Shown: positions 44,498 through 53,909, counted from the first letter of the stretch. The stretch: DNA of 64,000 bases from UBA2882 sp051877575 (GCA_051877575.1 JBJEJA010000047.1:1-64000); one strand, 5' to 3'. Numbers and translations are program-made. Notes: a model not told the origin generated them from the letters alone.

Positions 44498-45385
44498 TTA
44501 GTCTGTATGATTGTATGATGTGTCATATGTCGGAAGCTGTTTTCGATATTGGGAGGGAGAAAATCCTTTTTGTTTGTGAAAAAGCCTGCTGAAATAAAGT
44601 GGGTTATCATAGCCTACTATACGAGCGATTTCCGCAATCGTATATTTGGTGGTTTCCAAAAGCATCTGTGCATTGGTAATCCGCAAGGATACAAGATACT
44701 GCATAGGTGCTTTTTTGGTGTATTGCTTAAAATTTCTGATAAACCAGCTGATGCTCATTCCTCTGGATGCAGCATATTCTTCAATGCTGATTTCGTCATT
44801 ATAGTGCTCCTGAAAGTATTGGACGGCAATTTCCATTTCATGATCCAGATATTCATTCTTTAATACCCATTCTTTTGTGATCTGCCGTTGAATGGTAATC
44901 AGCAGCCTGCGAAAGTGCAGTGTGAGCATTTCTTCATAATGTTCACGGCATTGTTGTAATTCCGAAATCATTTCTTTGAAAATTCTCTCATATTCCAATG
45001 ATGTTCCTACATAAAACACACGCATATCATCTTTGATACCGTATTTTCTCAGTGTGTTTTTGACATCGCCTCCCGTAAAATGAAGCCAGTATACCTCAGT
45101 TCGGTCTTTTCCGTAATATTCATATTTTTGAAATTCTTTGGGACGATATAGGACCATATTTCCCGCAGAAACAACAATATCATTTTCTGCATGATCAAAA
45201 TGAAAATGTCCTTTTCCGGATGCTATATACAGGAGCTGATAATCGATACGGCCTCTTGGTCTGTAAGTGGGTAACTGATATTGTTTGTTGAGACGGTAAG
45301 TGCCGCAGCTTCCTACAATCAGAGGTTTGCTTTTATCCTTAAAATCCAATAAAGAATGATTGATGTAGCCGGAATTATAGTACAT
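44498..45385 (-). CDS. AraC-family regulator, probably of the beta-galactosidase gene
   Basis: A 295-residue regulator with an N-terminal cupin-type sugar-sensing domain (PRGRIDYQLLYIASGKGHFHFDHAENDIVVSAGNMVLYRPKEFQKYEYYGK) and two C-terminal helix-turn-helix motifs (SIEEYAASRGMSISWFIRNFKQYTKKAPMQYLVSLRI; TIAEIARIVGYDNPLYFSRLFHKQKGFSPSQYRKQ). The start at 45385 has GGAGGGTG upstream on the minus strand. It is divergent from lacZ with 134 bases between, so it is likely to sense a galactoside or related sugar and control that gene. Confidence 0.92.
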   Translation of the reverse strand: MYYNSGYINHSLLDFKDKSKPLIVGSCGTYRLNKQYQLPTYRPRGRIDYQLLYIASGKGHFHFDHAENDIVVSAGNMVLYRPKEFQKYEYYGKDRTEVYWLHFTGGDVKNTLRKYGIKDDMRVFYVGTSLEYERIFKEMISELQQCREHYEEMLTLHFRRLLITIQRQITKEWVLKNEYLDHEMEIAVQYFQEHYNDEISIEEYAASRGMSISWFIRNFKQYTKKAPMQYLVSLRITNAQMLLETTKYTIAEIARIVGYDNPLYFSRLFHKQKGFSPSQYRKQLPTYDTSYNHTD

Positions 45386-45405
45386 ATGTAACACCCTCCT
45401 TTGAT

Positions 45406-45437
45406 TTTTGTGCATATTGTATCATTTTGTGCATATT
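45406..45437. promoter_or_regulatory. tandem direct repeats, probable AraC-type operator
   Basis: TTTTGTGCATATT occurs twice as exact 13-bp direct repeats (45406-45418 and 45425-45437), 19 bases start to start, about two turns of DNA. Tandem half-sites in direct orientation are typical of AraC-family regulators. Confidence 0.65.
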
Positions 45438-45519
45438 CTGTCTAATTGTGTTTATAGGATAAATCTCAATAAAACGATAAAATTCAAATATAAGGAATAA
45501 GAAAAGGAGGAATTTTATT

Positions 45520-48500
45520 ATGATCGTACCCCGTCACTATGAAGATTTGAATGTATTGCATGAAAACACCATGCCTCCAAGAGCGTATTATATCCCCGCT
45601 TCTGTACGAATGGATCATCTGACCTTGCATCGTGAGGAGTCTGACCGAATCCAATTTCTGAACGGAATTTGGAAATTTCGGTATTATCAAAGCATCTACG
45701 ATGCAAAGGATGCTTTTTACGAAATAGGATATGATACTTCGGAATATGATGAAATAAAGGTCCCCGGTACCTGGCAGATGGCAGGGTATGATTTGCACCA
45801 GTATACCAATATCCGATATCCATTCCCGTTTGATCCGCCGTTTGTGCCACAGGATAATCCGTGTGGGACTTACGTTTACGATTTCAATTATAAAAGAGAA
45901 GAAAAGGCTACAAAAGCATTCCTTAATTTTGAGGGAGTCGACAGCTGCTTTTATGTATGGTTAAACGGACGATATGTAGGATACAGTCAGGTGTCTCATT
46001 TGACCGCCGAGTTTGATGTGACCGGAGTGATTGAAGAGGGAAACAATACGCTTGCCGTGCTGGTATTGAAATGGTGTGACGGTTCCTATCTGGAGGATCA
46101 GGATAAATTTCGTATGAGCGGAATTTTCAGGGATGTATATCTTTTAAAAAGACCGGAACGGGCTGTACGGGACTATCACATTACAACACAGGTGACGGGA
46201 ACGGATGCAAAAGTAAGAATTGAAATTGACTTCGATTGCAACCGGCCGGTTCAGACCCGAATTGTGTTGGAGGATCAAAACGGGGTGCAGGTATCGCAAA
46301 ACGTCGTTGAGGGAGAACAGGACAACATGGTGGAACTTCAGGTTTCCGATCCGGTACTTTGGAATACGGAAAATCCGTATCTGTATACTTTGGTTATGGA
46401 AACAGACGATGAGGTCATCGTTGATTATATCGGATTTCGCAGTATTGAGATCAGGGACAGGATAATCTTGCTGAATCAGCAAAAAATCAAATTTCGGGGT
46501 GTAAACCGCCATGAATTTGATCCGGAAACGGGATGCACTGTCAGTTTAGAACAAATAATGACGGATCTGACCATGATGAAACAGCATAATTTTAACGCAA
46601 TCAGATGCAGTCATTATCCGAATGTCCCTTATTTTTATCAATTATGTGACCGGTATGGCTTTATGGTCATAGATGAAGCGGACATTGAGGCGCACGGTCC
46701 CTCCGAGATTTATTATCGTGATAACAGCGATTACAATAAATTTTGCCGGTGGAACGAGAAAATAGCGGATGATCCGGTCTGGGAGGAAGCCATTATGGAC
46801 CGCGTGCAGCGCATGATACAAAGAGATAAAAACAGACCGTGTATTGTTATGTGGTCTGTGGGAAATGAGAGCGCGTACGGATGCAATTTTGAAAAAGTGT
46901 TGCAATGGACAAAAGCGTTTGATCCTATGAGGCTGACACAGTACGAAAGTGCAAGGTACAGAAATTATGATGTGACATACCGTTACGATGATCTTGATCT
47001 GTACAGCAGAATGTATCCTTCCTTTGAAGAAATCGAAGCATATCTGGAGAAAGATGCGAGCAAGCCGTTTTTGCTGGTGGAATACTGTCATTGTATGGGA
47101 AACGGCCCCGGAGATCTGGAAGATTATTTTCAGATGATTCAACGCAATGATCTGATGTGCGGCGGCTTCGTGTGGGAATGGTGTGATCATGCAGTTTCCC
47201 ACGGTAAGACAGAGAACGAAAAAACCGGATATTACTATGGTGGGGATCATGGTGAAACCATTCATGACGGAAACTTCTGCGTAGACGGTCTGGTTAATCC
47301 GGATCGCAGACCCCATACGGGATTGTTGGAATATCGAAATGTTTATCGCCCGGCAAGAGTGGTTTCCTTTGATGCGAAAGAAGGAAAGCTGACGCTTCAC
47401 AATTATATGGATTTTGATGATTTGAAGGATTATGTGGAAATCAGATATGAAATATCCTGTGACGGGGTAATTACAGAGAACGGAAAGCTTGCGCCTTTTT
47501 CGGTATTGCCCCATGGTGAAGCGACAACAAAATTGAAGGTTCGGGTACCGGATGCCGGCAGAGTTTATCTGAAAATAATCTATGCTTTGAAAAAGGATGT
47601 ACCGCTTATTCCCGGGAATCATATATTGGGTTTTGATGAAGTGCTTTTGCAGAATGAGGATGGAAGAAATCAGAAGGCGGTCGGGCTGCTTTCGCAGAAT
47701 GAAACCATAACAGAGAAGGCTCCTGTGTTGGCACAGTGCAATATGACGGATAGCGGGATTTTTTTGGAAGAAACAGACTGTGCAGTTGTTTGTAAAGGAA
47801 ATAATTTTACTTACACCTATGATAAACGTACGGCTATGTTTGAACAGATCGTTTTTAACGGTATTGATTATTTTGACCGCCCTATGGAATTGAATATCTG
47901 GAGGGCGCCAACGGACAATGACATGTATATCAAGCAGGAATGGAAGAGGGCGCATTATCATGAGGCTTATGTCAGAGCATATGATACCGCAGTCTGTCAG
48001 AGGGACAACGGCGTGGAAATCAGAAGCAACGCGTCTCTTTCCGCCGCAACGGTTCAAAGAATATCGGATATAAAAATTACCTGGTGGATTGATGCGGACG
48101 GCGGCATGGAAGTCAAAATGGATGTGAACAAAAACAGTGAATTTCCGGAGTTTCCCAGATTTGGCGTGCGTTTGTTTTTGAATCGCCAGTTGGATGATGT
48201 GTCATATTACGGCATGGGTCCGACGGAAAGCTACTGCGATAAGCACAGGGCGGCCGGTCATGGTCTGTATCATGCAAAAGTGAAGGAAATGCACGAGGAT
48301 TATATTCGCCCGCAGGAAAACGGTAGTCACTATGACTGTGATTATGTAGAACTGGCAAACGGAAAGGTCGGATCTGAAAAGTTTGGATTTGTGGCTGTTT
48401 CGGAAAGCAGGTTTTCTTTCAATGCATCGGTATATACGCAGGAGGAACTGGAAAATGCGGCGCATCATGATCAACTGACAGAGGCGGATAGTACCATTTT

Positions 48501-48627
48501 GTGTATTGACTACAAACAAAATGGTATTGGCTCCAACAGCTGCGGGCCAAAAGTGTCGGATGCGTATCGCTTTGATGAGGATACATTTGCGTTTGCATTT
48601 AAGCTGCTTCCGTTTACAAAGGGATAA
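45520..48627 (+). CDS. lacZ: beta-galactosidase, glycoside hydrolase family 2
   Basis: A 1035-residue LacZ-type enzyme that hydrolyses beta-galactosides. Order: jelly-roll binding domain (about 25-215, GTWQMAGYD, WVDGSYLEDQDKFRMSGIFRDVYL-like segment), immunoglobulin-like domain, TIM barrel with KFRGVNRHEFDPETG, the acid/base Glu in MWSVGNESAYG and the nucleophile Glu in LLVEYCHCMGNGPGDLEDYF, then a second Ig domain and the C-terminal supersandwich (YGMGPTESYCDKH). No signal peptide, so cytoplasmic. AAGGAGG precedes the start. No transporter is next to it. Confidence 0.94.
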   Translation: MIVPRHYEDLNVLHENTMPPRAYYIPASVRMDHLTLHREESDRIQFLNGIWKFRYYQSIYDAKDAFYEIGYDTSEYDEIKVPGTWQMAGYDLHQYTNIRYPFPFDPPFVPQDNPCGTYVYDFNYKREEKATKAFLNFEGVDSCFYVWLNGRYVGYSQVSHLTAEFDVTGVIEEGNNTLAVLVLKWCDGSYLEDQDKFRMSGIFRDVYLLKRPERAVRDYHITTQVTGTDAKVRIEIDFDCNRPVQTRIVLEDQNGVQVSQNVVEGEQDNMVELQVSDPVLWNTENPYLYTLVMETDDEVIVDYIGFRSIEIRDRIILLNQQKIKFRGVNRHEFDPETGCTVSLEQIMTDLTMMKQHNFNAIRCSHYPNVPYFYQLCDRYGFMVIDEADIEAHGPSEIYYRDNSDYNKFCRWNEKIADDPVWEEAIMDRVQRMIQRDKNRPCIVMWSVGNESAYGCNFEKVLQWTKAFDPMRLTQYESARYRNYDVTYRYDDLDLYSRMYPSFEEIEAYLEKDASKPFLLVEYCHCMGNGPGDLEDYFQMIQRNDLMCGGFVWEWCDHAVSHGKTENEKTGYYYGGDHGETIHDGNFCVDGLVNPDRRPHTGLLEYRNVYRPARVVSFDAKEGKLTLHNYMDFDDLKDYVEIRYEISCDGVITENGKLAPFSVLPHGEATTKLKVRVPDAGRVYLKIIYALKKDVPLIPGNHILGFDEVLLQNEDGRNQKAVGLLSQNETITEKAPVLAQCNMTDSGIFLEETDCAVVCKGNNFTYTYDKRTAMFEQIVFNGIDYFDRPMELNIWRAPTDNDMYIKQEWKRAHYHEAYVRAYDTAVCQRDNGVEIRSNASLSAATVQRISDIKITWWIDADGGMEVKMDVNKNSEFPEFPRFGVRLFLNRQLDDVSYYGMGPTESYCDKHRAAGHGLYHAKVKEMHEDYIRPQENGSHYDCDYVELANGKVGSEKFGFVAVSESRFSFNASVYTQEELENAAHHDQLTEADSTILCIDYKQNGIGSNSCGPKVSDAYRFDEDTFAFAFKLLPFTKG

Positions 48628-48645
48628 AACAGTTGCAGAGAACGC

Positions 48646-48674
48646 TTGACATTTTTCGCCGCAATGGGTAGAAT
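48646..48674 (+). promoter_or_regulatory. promoter of the leuS T-box unit
   Basis: TTGACA, 17 bases, TAGAAT, the same hexamers as the pheST promoter. Confidence 0.85.
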
Positions 48675-48681
48675 AAACGAG

Positions 48682-48940
48682 GTTAAGAAAATACAGACAA
48701 ACGTTGAAAAGGAGTAGTAAGAGCGTATTCCGTTTCAGAGAGCTGCCGGATGGTGCGAGGCAGTGCGGTAAACTCCCAACTCGCCTTGGAGTTCCTTTTG
48801 TGAAAACAAGTAGCAGAAGGCGGGAAATCCCGTTACAGATTCAAAAGTGCACATGAGGTTTGTCCTTGTGTGAATTAGAGTGGTACCACGGAATGATTGC
48901 CCTTTCGTCTCTAAGGAGATGAGAGGGCATTGATATTTTT
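48682..48940 (+). promoter_or_regulatory. T-box leader controlling leuS
   Basis: The leader has a stem I region with AACTCC/GGAGTT enclosing CAACTCGCC, where CUC is the likely Leu specifier. The T-box sequence AGTGGTACCACGG follows (48879-48891), then an intrinsic terminator, TGCCCTTTCGTCTC/GAGATGAGAGGGCA, at about 48898-48931 and a T-rich tail. Uncharged tRNA-Leu would prevent termination. This accounts for the gap between lacZ and leuS. Confidence 0.9.
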
Positions 48941-48997
48941 ACGCCGGAAACCGATATCGGTATAGTTAGCGGCGAAATCATGAGAGGAGAAAGAAAA

Positions 48998-51406
48998 ATG
49001 TCAGCACCTTATAATCACAAAGAAGTGGAAACAAAGTGGCAGAAGGTATGGGATGATGAGAAAGCATTTAAAGCAGATGATGATTATTCCAAACCGAAAT
49101 ACTATGCTTTGGTTGAATTCCCTTATCCTTCGGGGCAGGGACTTCATGTAGGTCATCCGAGACCTTATACGGCACTGGATATCGTTGCCAGAAAGAGAAG
49201 AATGCAGGGGTATAATGTATTATATCCCATGGGATGGGATGCATTTGGTCTTCCTACGGAAAATTATGCCATCAAAAATAAAATCCATCCGAAGACGGTT
49301 ACGGAAAACAATGTGAAACGTTTTAAAGGCCAGCTCCATGCGCTGGGCTATTCCTTTGACTGGGACAGAGAAATCAATACCACGGATCCCGAGTATTATA
49401 AATGGACCCAGTGGATTTTCTTAAAGCTGTTTAAAGCAGGACTTGCTTACAAAACAGAGATGCCCATTAACTGGTGTACTTCCTGTAAAGTAGGACTTGC
49501 AAACGAAGAAGTTGTAAACGGCGTCTGCGAGCGCTGCGGTTCCGAAGTTGTCCGCAAGGTCAAAAGCCAGTGGATGTTAAAAATTACCGAATATGCGGAT
49601 AAGCTGATCGAAGGTCTGGATACCGTTGACTATATCGAACGTGTAAAAGTATCCCAGAAAAACTGGATCGGACGCAGCCAGGGTGCGGAAGTGGATTTTG
49701 AGCTTGCCGATACCGAGGATAAGTTGAAAATTTATACCACAAGACCGGATACCCTGTTCGGTGTTACCTATATGGTTGTTTCACCGGAGCATCCGATTTT
49801 GGATAAATATCAGGAACGTATTAAAAACTGGGATGAAGTTGTGGCATACAGAGAACAGGCCGCAAAGAAATCCGATTTTGAAAGAAGTGAGCTTGCAAAA
49901 GATAAGACCGGTGTCTGCATTGACGGTCTGATGGCAGTCAATCCGGTGAACGGTACGCAGATTCCCGTTTATGTATCCGATTATGTATTGATGACATACG
50001 GAACAGGTGCGATTATGGCGGTTCCTGCCCATGATGAAAGAGACTGGGATTTTGCCAAGAAATTCGGACTCCCGATCGTGGAGGTTGTTGCAGGCGGCAA
50101 AAATGTACAGGAAGAAGTATTTACCGATGTTGCAACGGGCAAACTGGTTAATTCCGATTTCTTAAACGGACTGGAAGTTGCTCAGGCAAAAGAAAAGATC
50201 ATTGCATATCTGGAAGAAAAAGGCATTGGTACCGCAAAGGTTAATTATAAGCTGAGAGACTGGGTGTTCTCCAGACAGCGTTACTGGGGAGAACCAATCC
50301 CGATCGTAAAATGTGAAAAATGCGGTTATGTGCCGATTCCCGAAAGCGAACTTCCTTTGGAACTTCCCGAGGTGGAAAGCTATATGCCTACGGACAACGG
50401 AGAATCTCCTCTGGCAGCCATGACCGATTGGGTCAACACCACATGCCCCTGCTGTGGCGGCCCGGCTAAGAGAGAAACGGATACCATGCCTCAGTGGGCG
50501 GGTTCCTCATGGTATTTCTTAAGATATACCGATCCGCATAATCAAGAAGCGTTGGCAAGCAAAGAAGCACTGGAATACTGGCTTCCCGTTGATTGGTATA
50601 ACGGCGGTATGGAGCATACCACACTGCATTTGCTTTACTCCAGATTCTGGCACAGATTTTTATATGATCAGGGCGTTGTGCCGACTCCGGAACCTTACCA
50701 GAAGAGAACGTCTCACGGTATGATCCTGGGTGAAAACGGTGAAAAGATGAGTAAATCCCGCGGAAACGTTGTAAATCCCGATGATATCGTAAGAGATTAC
50801 GGCGCGGATACACTGCGTACCTATGAAATGTTTATCGGCGCTTTCGATCTGAGCGCATCCTGGTCCGAAAACGGCGTAAAAGGCTGCCGCAGATTCTTAG
50901 AGCGTGTATGGAAACTGCAGGATATTTTAGTTGAAGGAGAGGAGTATTCCGCTGATCTGATGACAAAGATGCACCAGACCATTAAAAAAGTATCCGGCGA
51001 CTATGAGACTTTAAAATATAATACAGCCATTGCGGCATTGATGACTTTGTTAAACGATGTGGCAAAGAAAGGGGCTATCAACAAGGCGGAATTTAAGACT
51101 TTCTTAATCCTGTTGAATCCTGTTGCACCGCATATTACAGAGGAACTTTGGAACATCTGCGGTTATGAAGGAAGGGTATATCAGGCAACCTGGCCTGAGT
51201 ATGATGAGGCAAAGACTGTGGAAAATACGGTTGAGATTGCCGTTCAGATCAACGGAAAGACAAAAACCGTTGTTGAAGTATCCAAAGATATTGCCAAAGA
51301 AGATGCCATTGCAAAAGGCAAAGAAGCGCTTGGTGATAAACTGACCGGAAATGTGGTAAAGGAAATCTATGTTCCCGGCAGAATTGTCAATATTGTTGTA
51401 AAATAA
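48998..51406 (+). CDS. leuS: leucyl-tRNA synthetase
   Basis: LeuS (802 residues) charges tRNA-Leu and edits wrong amino acids. It has the class I HIGH-type motif in PYPSGQGLHVGHPRPYTALD, a zinc-like cysteine cluster (NWCTSCKVGLANEEVVNGVCERCG), a CP1 editing domain (TTRPDTLFGVTYMVVSPEHP; YGTGAIMAVPAHDERDWDFA), MPQWAGSSWYFLRYTDP, and the KMSKS motif GEKMSKSRGNVV. The ATG at 48998 with GAGGAG upstream is preferred to an ATG six codons earlier. Confidence 0.97.
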   Translation: MSAPYNHKEVETKWQKVWDDEKAFKADDDYSKPKYYALVEFPYPSGQGLHVGHPRPYTALDIVARKRRMQGYNVLYPMGWDAFGLPTENYAIKNKIHPKTVTENNVKRFKGQLHALGYSFDWDREINTTDPEYYKWTQWIFLKLFKAGLAYKTEMPINWCTSCKVGLANEEVVNGVCERCGSEVVRKVKSQWMLKITEYADKLIEGLDTVDYIERVKVSQKNWIGRSQGAEVDFELADTEDKLKIYTTRPDTLFGVTYMVVSPEHPILDKYQERIKNWDEVVAYREQAAKKSDFERSELAKDKTGVCIDGLMAVNPVNGTQIPVYVSDYVLMTYGTGAIMAVPAHDERDWDFAKKFGLPIVEVVAGGKNVQEEVFTDVATGKLVNSDFLNGLEVAQAKEKIIAYLEEKGIGTAKVNYKLRDWVFSRQRYWGEPIPIVKCEKCGYVPIPESELPLELPEVESYMPTDNGESPLAAMTDWVNTTCPCCGGPAKRETDTMPQWAGSSWYFLRYTDPHNQEALASKEALEYWLPVDWYNGGMEHTTLHLLYSRFWHRFLYDQGVVPTPEPYQKRTSHGMILGENGEKMSKSRGNVVNPDDIVRDYGADTLRTYEMFIGAFDLSASWSENGVKGCRRFLERVWKLQDILVEGEEYSADLMTKMHQTIKKVSGDYETLKYNTAIAALMTLLNDVAKKGAINKAEFKTFLILLNPVAPHITEELWNICGYEGRVYQATWPEYDEAKTVENTVEIAVQINGKTKTVVEVSKDIAKEDAIAKGKEALGDKLTGNVVKEIYVPGRIVNIVVK

Positions 51407-51428
51407 ATATGGGTATTCAGTGAATTAG

Positions 51429-51478
51429 CCGGCAGGTTTTGAAAGAATTCGGACTTGATTTTTTTCAAAACCTGCCGG
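51429..51478. terminator. bidirectional terminator after leuS
   Basis: A perfect 16-bp inverted repeat, CCGGCAGGTTTTGAAA and its complement (51463-51478), with an 18-base loop, between converging genes. Confidence 0.75.
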
Positions 51479-51486
51479 TATTGATA

Positions 51487-51756
51487 TCACGCATGAAATT
51501 TTTGCAGCATCATGTCCATTTTACGGACTTCCTCCGGTGTGCTGTGCTTTTTCAGGACCTCAATAATGGTTGTGACTTCTTCGTTGGAAAAAGAGATGTT
51601 TTCTTTTCTTGCCCTGTTGGCCAGTGCCAGAAGAAAAGGAAGCTTTTCTTTATCATTCAGATTATTGATCTCAAATACCAGCTTTTGTAAAAAATCCAGT
51701 TTGGACGGATCGATATTTTTTAATGATGCATCATGCATCCATTCCTGATTTGCCAT
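51487..51756 (-). CDS. small helical protein of unknown function
   Basis: An 89-residue, mostly helical protein (KLDFLQKLVFEINNLNDKEKLPFLLALANRARKENISFSNEEVTTIIEVLKKHSTPEEVRKMDMML) without cysteines or membrane segments. The start at 51756 has AAAGGAGATATT just upstream. It follows the 51767 gene by 10 bases and is surely co-transcribed. The pair may form a complex, as both end in short helical, Met-rich stretches; this is inference. Family not recognised. Confidence 0.7.
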   Translation of the reverse strand: MANQEWMHDASLKNIDPSKLDFLQKLVFEINNLNDKEKLPFLLALANRARKENISFSNEEVTTIIEVLKKHSTPEEVRKMDMMLQKFHA

Positions 51757-51766
51757 AATATCTCCT

Positions 51767-52228
51767 TTATTTTTGAGCATTAAACATATCAAACATCAAA
51801 AGTTGATCTTCACTTAAGAAACTTTTCAGTATATCCATATAGTTATCTTCTGATGATGCGCCTTCTCCGGCTTGCGACATCATATCCAGAATGGGCTTCA
51901 TTTGTTTGAACTGTTCCATTGTCTGCATCATATTTTTGATTTTCTGGATTTTACCTTTATCATCATCGGATAAATAGGGCATAATACTCTGAAAATAATT
52001 TTCCATTGTCTCCGCATTCAGCGAAAAATCGTTTTTTTCGTTATGGACCTCATCTGAAAAACGGGAGTTTTTAGCAATATTTATGGTATATTGCAATTCC
52101 AGAAATTTAATATAAATTGCCAGAAACGAGCGATAGACCGACGGTAACAGCGGCATTGCCAGTTTTAGCATCTGGATCTGACGGTTGGTATATAGGGTAT
52201 CAAAAGCGCAGATGGCGTCCTGGTCCAT
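51767..52228 (-). CDS. small helical protein of unknown function, operon partner
   Basis: A 153-residue helical protein. Residues 1-55 are rather hydrophobic (QIQMLKLAMPLLPSVYRSFLAIYIKFLELQYTI) without a clear membrane helix. Residues 75-153 are Met/Gln-rich (MENYFQSIMPYLSDDDKGKIQKIKNMMQTMEQFKQMKPILDMM...FLSEDQLLMFDMF). The pattern suggests a coiled-coil scaffold. First gene of a two-gene unit with the 51487 gene. I do not recognise a function. Confidence 0.7.
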   Translation of the reverse strand: MDQDAICAFDTLYTNRQIQMLKLAMPLLPSVYRSFLAIYIKFLELQYTINIAKNSRFSDEVHNEKNDFSLNAETMENYFQSIMPYLSDDDKGKIQKIKNMMQTMEQFKQMKPILDMMSQAGEGASSEDNYMDILKSFLSEDQLLMFDMFNAQK

Positions 52229-52315
52229 GTTGTCCTCCTTTGTTTTTTATTATCCTATTTTTCATTACATCAAAATATTCCTGATTATTGGCATCCGGAA
52301 AATCCCGGTGCATAT

Positions 52316-52343
52316 AAAAAGAAAGGGGCATAAAATGCCCCTC
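52316..52343 (-). terminator. terminator of the high-cysteine gene
   Basis: On the minus strand GGGGCAT-TTT-ATGCCCC is followed by TTTCTTTTTAT. Confidence 0.8.
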
Positions 52344-52356
52344 TCAGATTACGGTA

Positions 52357-52587
52357 TTAGCAGCAGGAGTTACCGCCGCAGCAGCATAAAATCAGCAAGA
52401 TGAAGATGATGCTTTCGCAGCCGCATCCGTTGTTGTTTCCGAAGAAACCGGAACCGCAACTGCCACATCCGCAGCCGTTTCCGTTATTACCGCAAATACA
52501 TAATAAGATAATGAGCCAAATTAAGCTGGTGCAGCATCCGTTGTTGTCGTTGCCGCAGTCGCAGTGGCTAGCTGTTAAATCACTCAT
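52357..52587 (-). CDS. high-cysteine Gly/Asn-rich small protein (chorion class HCB 13 type)
   Basis: A 76-residue protein with 18 cysteines, arranged as CDCGNDNNGCC, CICGNNGNGCGCGSCG and CCCGGNSCC, separated by two hydrophobic stretches (TSLIWLIILL, SIIFILLIL). It matches the Lachnospiraceae proteins labelled chorion class high-cysteine HCB protein 13. No metal-binding or enzymatic motif is evident; a cross-linked or membrane-associated surface or spore protein is possible but unproven. TTGGAGGC supports the start, and it has its own terminator. Confidence 0.75.
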   Translation of the reverse strand: MSDLTASHCDCGNDNNGCCTSLIWLIILLCICGNNGNGCGCGSCGSGFFGNNNGCGCESIIFILLILCCCGGNSCC

Positions 52588-52723
52588 AGTTGAGCCTCCA
52601 AATTTGTTTTTATGCTTTATACTATGTATGCAGCATGTCTGTGTTGACGATGATTTCGTGGATTTTTACATTTTTCTTTAGAAAAAAATGACGGAAAATT
52701 GCGTACAATATGTAGGTTTGGGG

Positions 52724-52751
52724 TTGCATATATTTCAAGATATAGTAAAAT
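52724..52751 (+). promoter_or_regulatory. candidate promoter of the sortase operon
   Basis: TTGCAT and TAAAAT are 16 bases apart, about 50 bases before the sortase gene. Confidence 0.4.
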
Positions 52752-52804
52752 ATAGGTAATATTTATAAAATTGCGATGAGTATGTGCAGAATGGAGATTG
52801 AAAG

Positions 52805-53893
52805 ATGTCTGTGCAGGATTACATAAAGACGGATCAGGAAAAGATCAAATGGATTGAGCAGAAGTACGATCTGTCAAATGATGAGGATGTGTTGGCTCTT
52901 TTTTCGGCATTACAGAGCGGTGAGATACAATTCGATTCTCCCATGGGAAGAGAATTTGATGATGCGATTTATGAAAAGGCGACAAAGATCAAAACCGAAA
53001 GAAGGAAAAATGCTGAGAACCCTTCCGGGAATACAACCGTTAAAGCGCCGGAGCAGACAGAAAAACAGAAGCAGAAGAGAAAAAAAGTGGTTGTTCTGAC
53101 CAAAAAGGAATTGTTTTTCAGAAGAATTGCAATGGGCGTTTTACTGTTGCTTGCGATATCCTGTCTGGGATATTTCGGTATGTATTGCATGGAAGCGTGG
53201 AAGGTTGACCGGGAGAATGAGCGGCTGGCAAAGCTCAAAGAAAACGAAACGGTCAACGATATGTATCAGGATGAAGTTGTTGAAGCACAGGTGGGAGAAG
53301 AGACAAAGTATTTTAAAGTCCTGGAACAATATAAATCCTTATATCATCAAAATCAAAATCTAATCGGATGGCTGAAAATTGCCGATACAATAATTGATTA
53401 TCCTGTGATGCAGACAGGAGATAATGAGTATTATCAAAACCATAATATTAATCTGGAGGAAGACCGCAACGGCGCACTGTTTATGGATATGGACTGTGAT
53501 GTCAGGCTCCCCAGCACCAATTATATTATTTACGGTCACAATATGCGCTCGGGAAAAATGTTCGGATCTCTGGATCAATATGAGAGTGAAAGCTTTTATA
53601 AAGCGCATAAGATGATAGAGTTTGATACCATTTATGAAGAGGGGACATACGAAGTTATGTATGTATTCCGGTCAAGAGTTTATCAAAAGGATGATGTGGT
53701 ATTTAAGTATTATCAGTTTATCAATGCAAACTCGGAGGAAGAATTTAATTCCTATATGAGCGAAATGGCGGCAGTATCTTTGTATGATACAGGCGTAACG
53801 GCCAGTTACGGGGATCAGCTGCTGACTCTTTCTACCTGCGATTATGAGGAAGAAGACGGACGTTTTGTTGTTGTTGCAAAGCGTGTGGAATAA
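52805..53893 (+). CDS. class B sortase
   Basis: A 362-residue membrane transpeptidase that cleaves a sorting motif and links surface proteins to the wall. Residues 1-95 are a cytoplasmic charged region, unusually long for a sortase, with one helix at about 100-128 (FFRRIAMGVLLLLAISCLGYFGMY). The sortase B domain has IIYGHNMRSGKMFGSL (catalytic His), LLTLSTCDYEEEDGRFVVVAKRV (catalytic Cys and Arg). It is followed by two large proteins with TPxTGD C-termini, which are its probable substrates. Confidence 0.93.
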   Translation: MSVQDYIKTDQEKIKWIEQKYDLSNDEDVLALFSALQSGEIQFDSPMGREFDDAIYEKATKIKTERRKNAENPSGNTTVKAPEQTEKQKQKRKKVVVLTKKELFFRRIAMGVLLLLAISCLGYFGMYCMEAWKVDRENERLAKLKENETVNDMYQDEVVEAQVGEETKYFKVLEQYKSLYHQNQNLIGWLKIADTIIDYPVMQTGDNEYYQNHNINLEEDRNGALFMDMDCDVRLPSTNYIIYGHNMRSGKMFGSLDQYESESFYKAHKMIEFDTIYEEGTYEVMYVFRSRVYQKDDVVFKYYQFINANSEEEFNSYMSEMAAVSLYDTGVTASYGDQLLTLSTCDYEEEDGRFVVVAKRVE

Positions 53894-53909
53894 TAAAGGA
53901 GATTTGATT

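Noticed and set aside
46642..48057. Long minus-strand open frame (471 codons) inside lacZ
   Set aside because: Entirely antisense to the well-supported beta-galactosidase; Ile/His-rich composition typical of a shadow frame.
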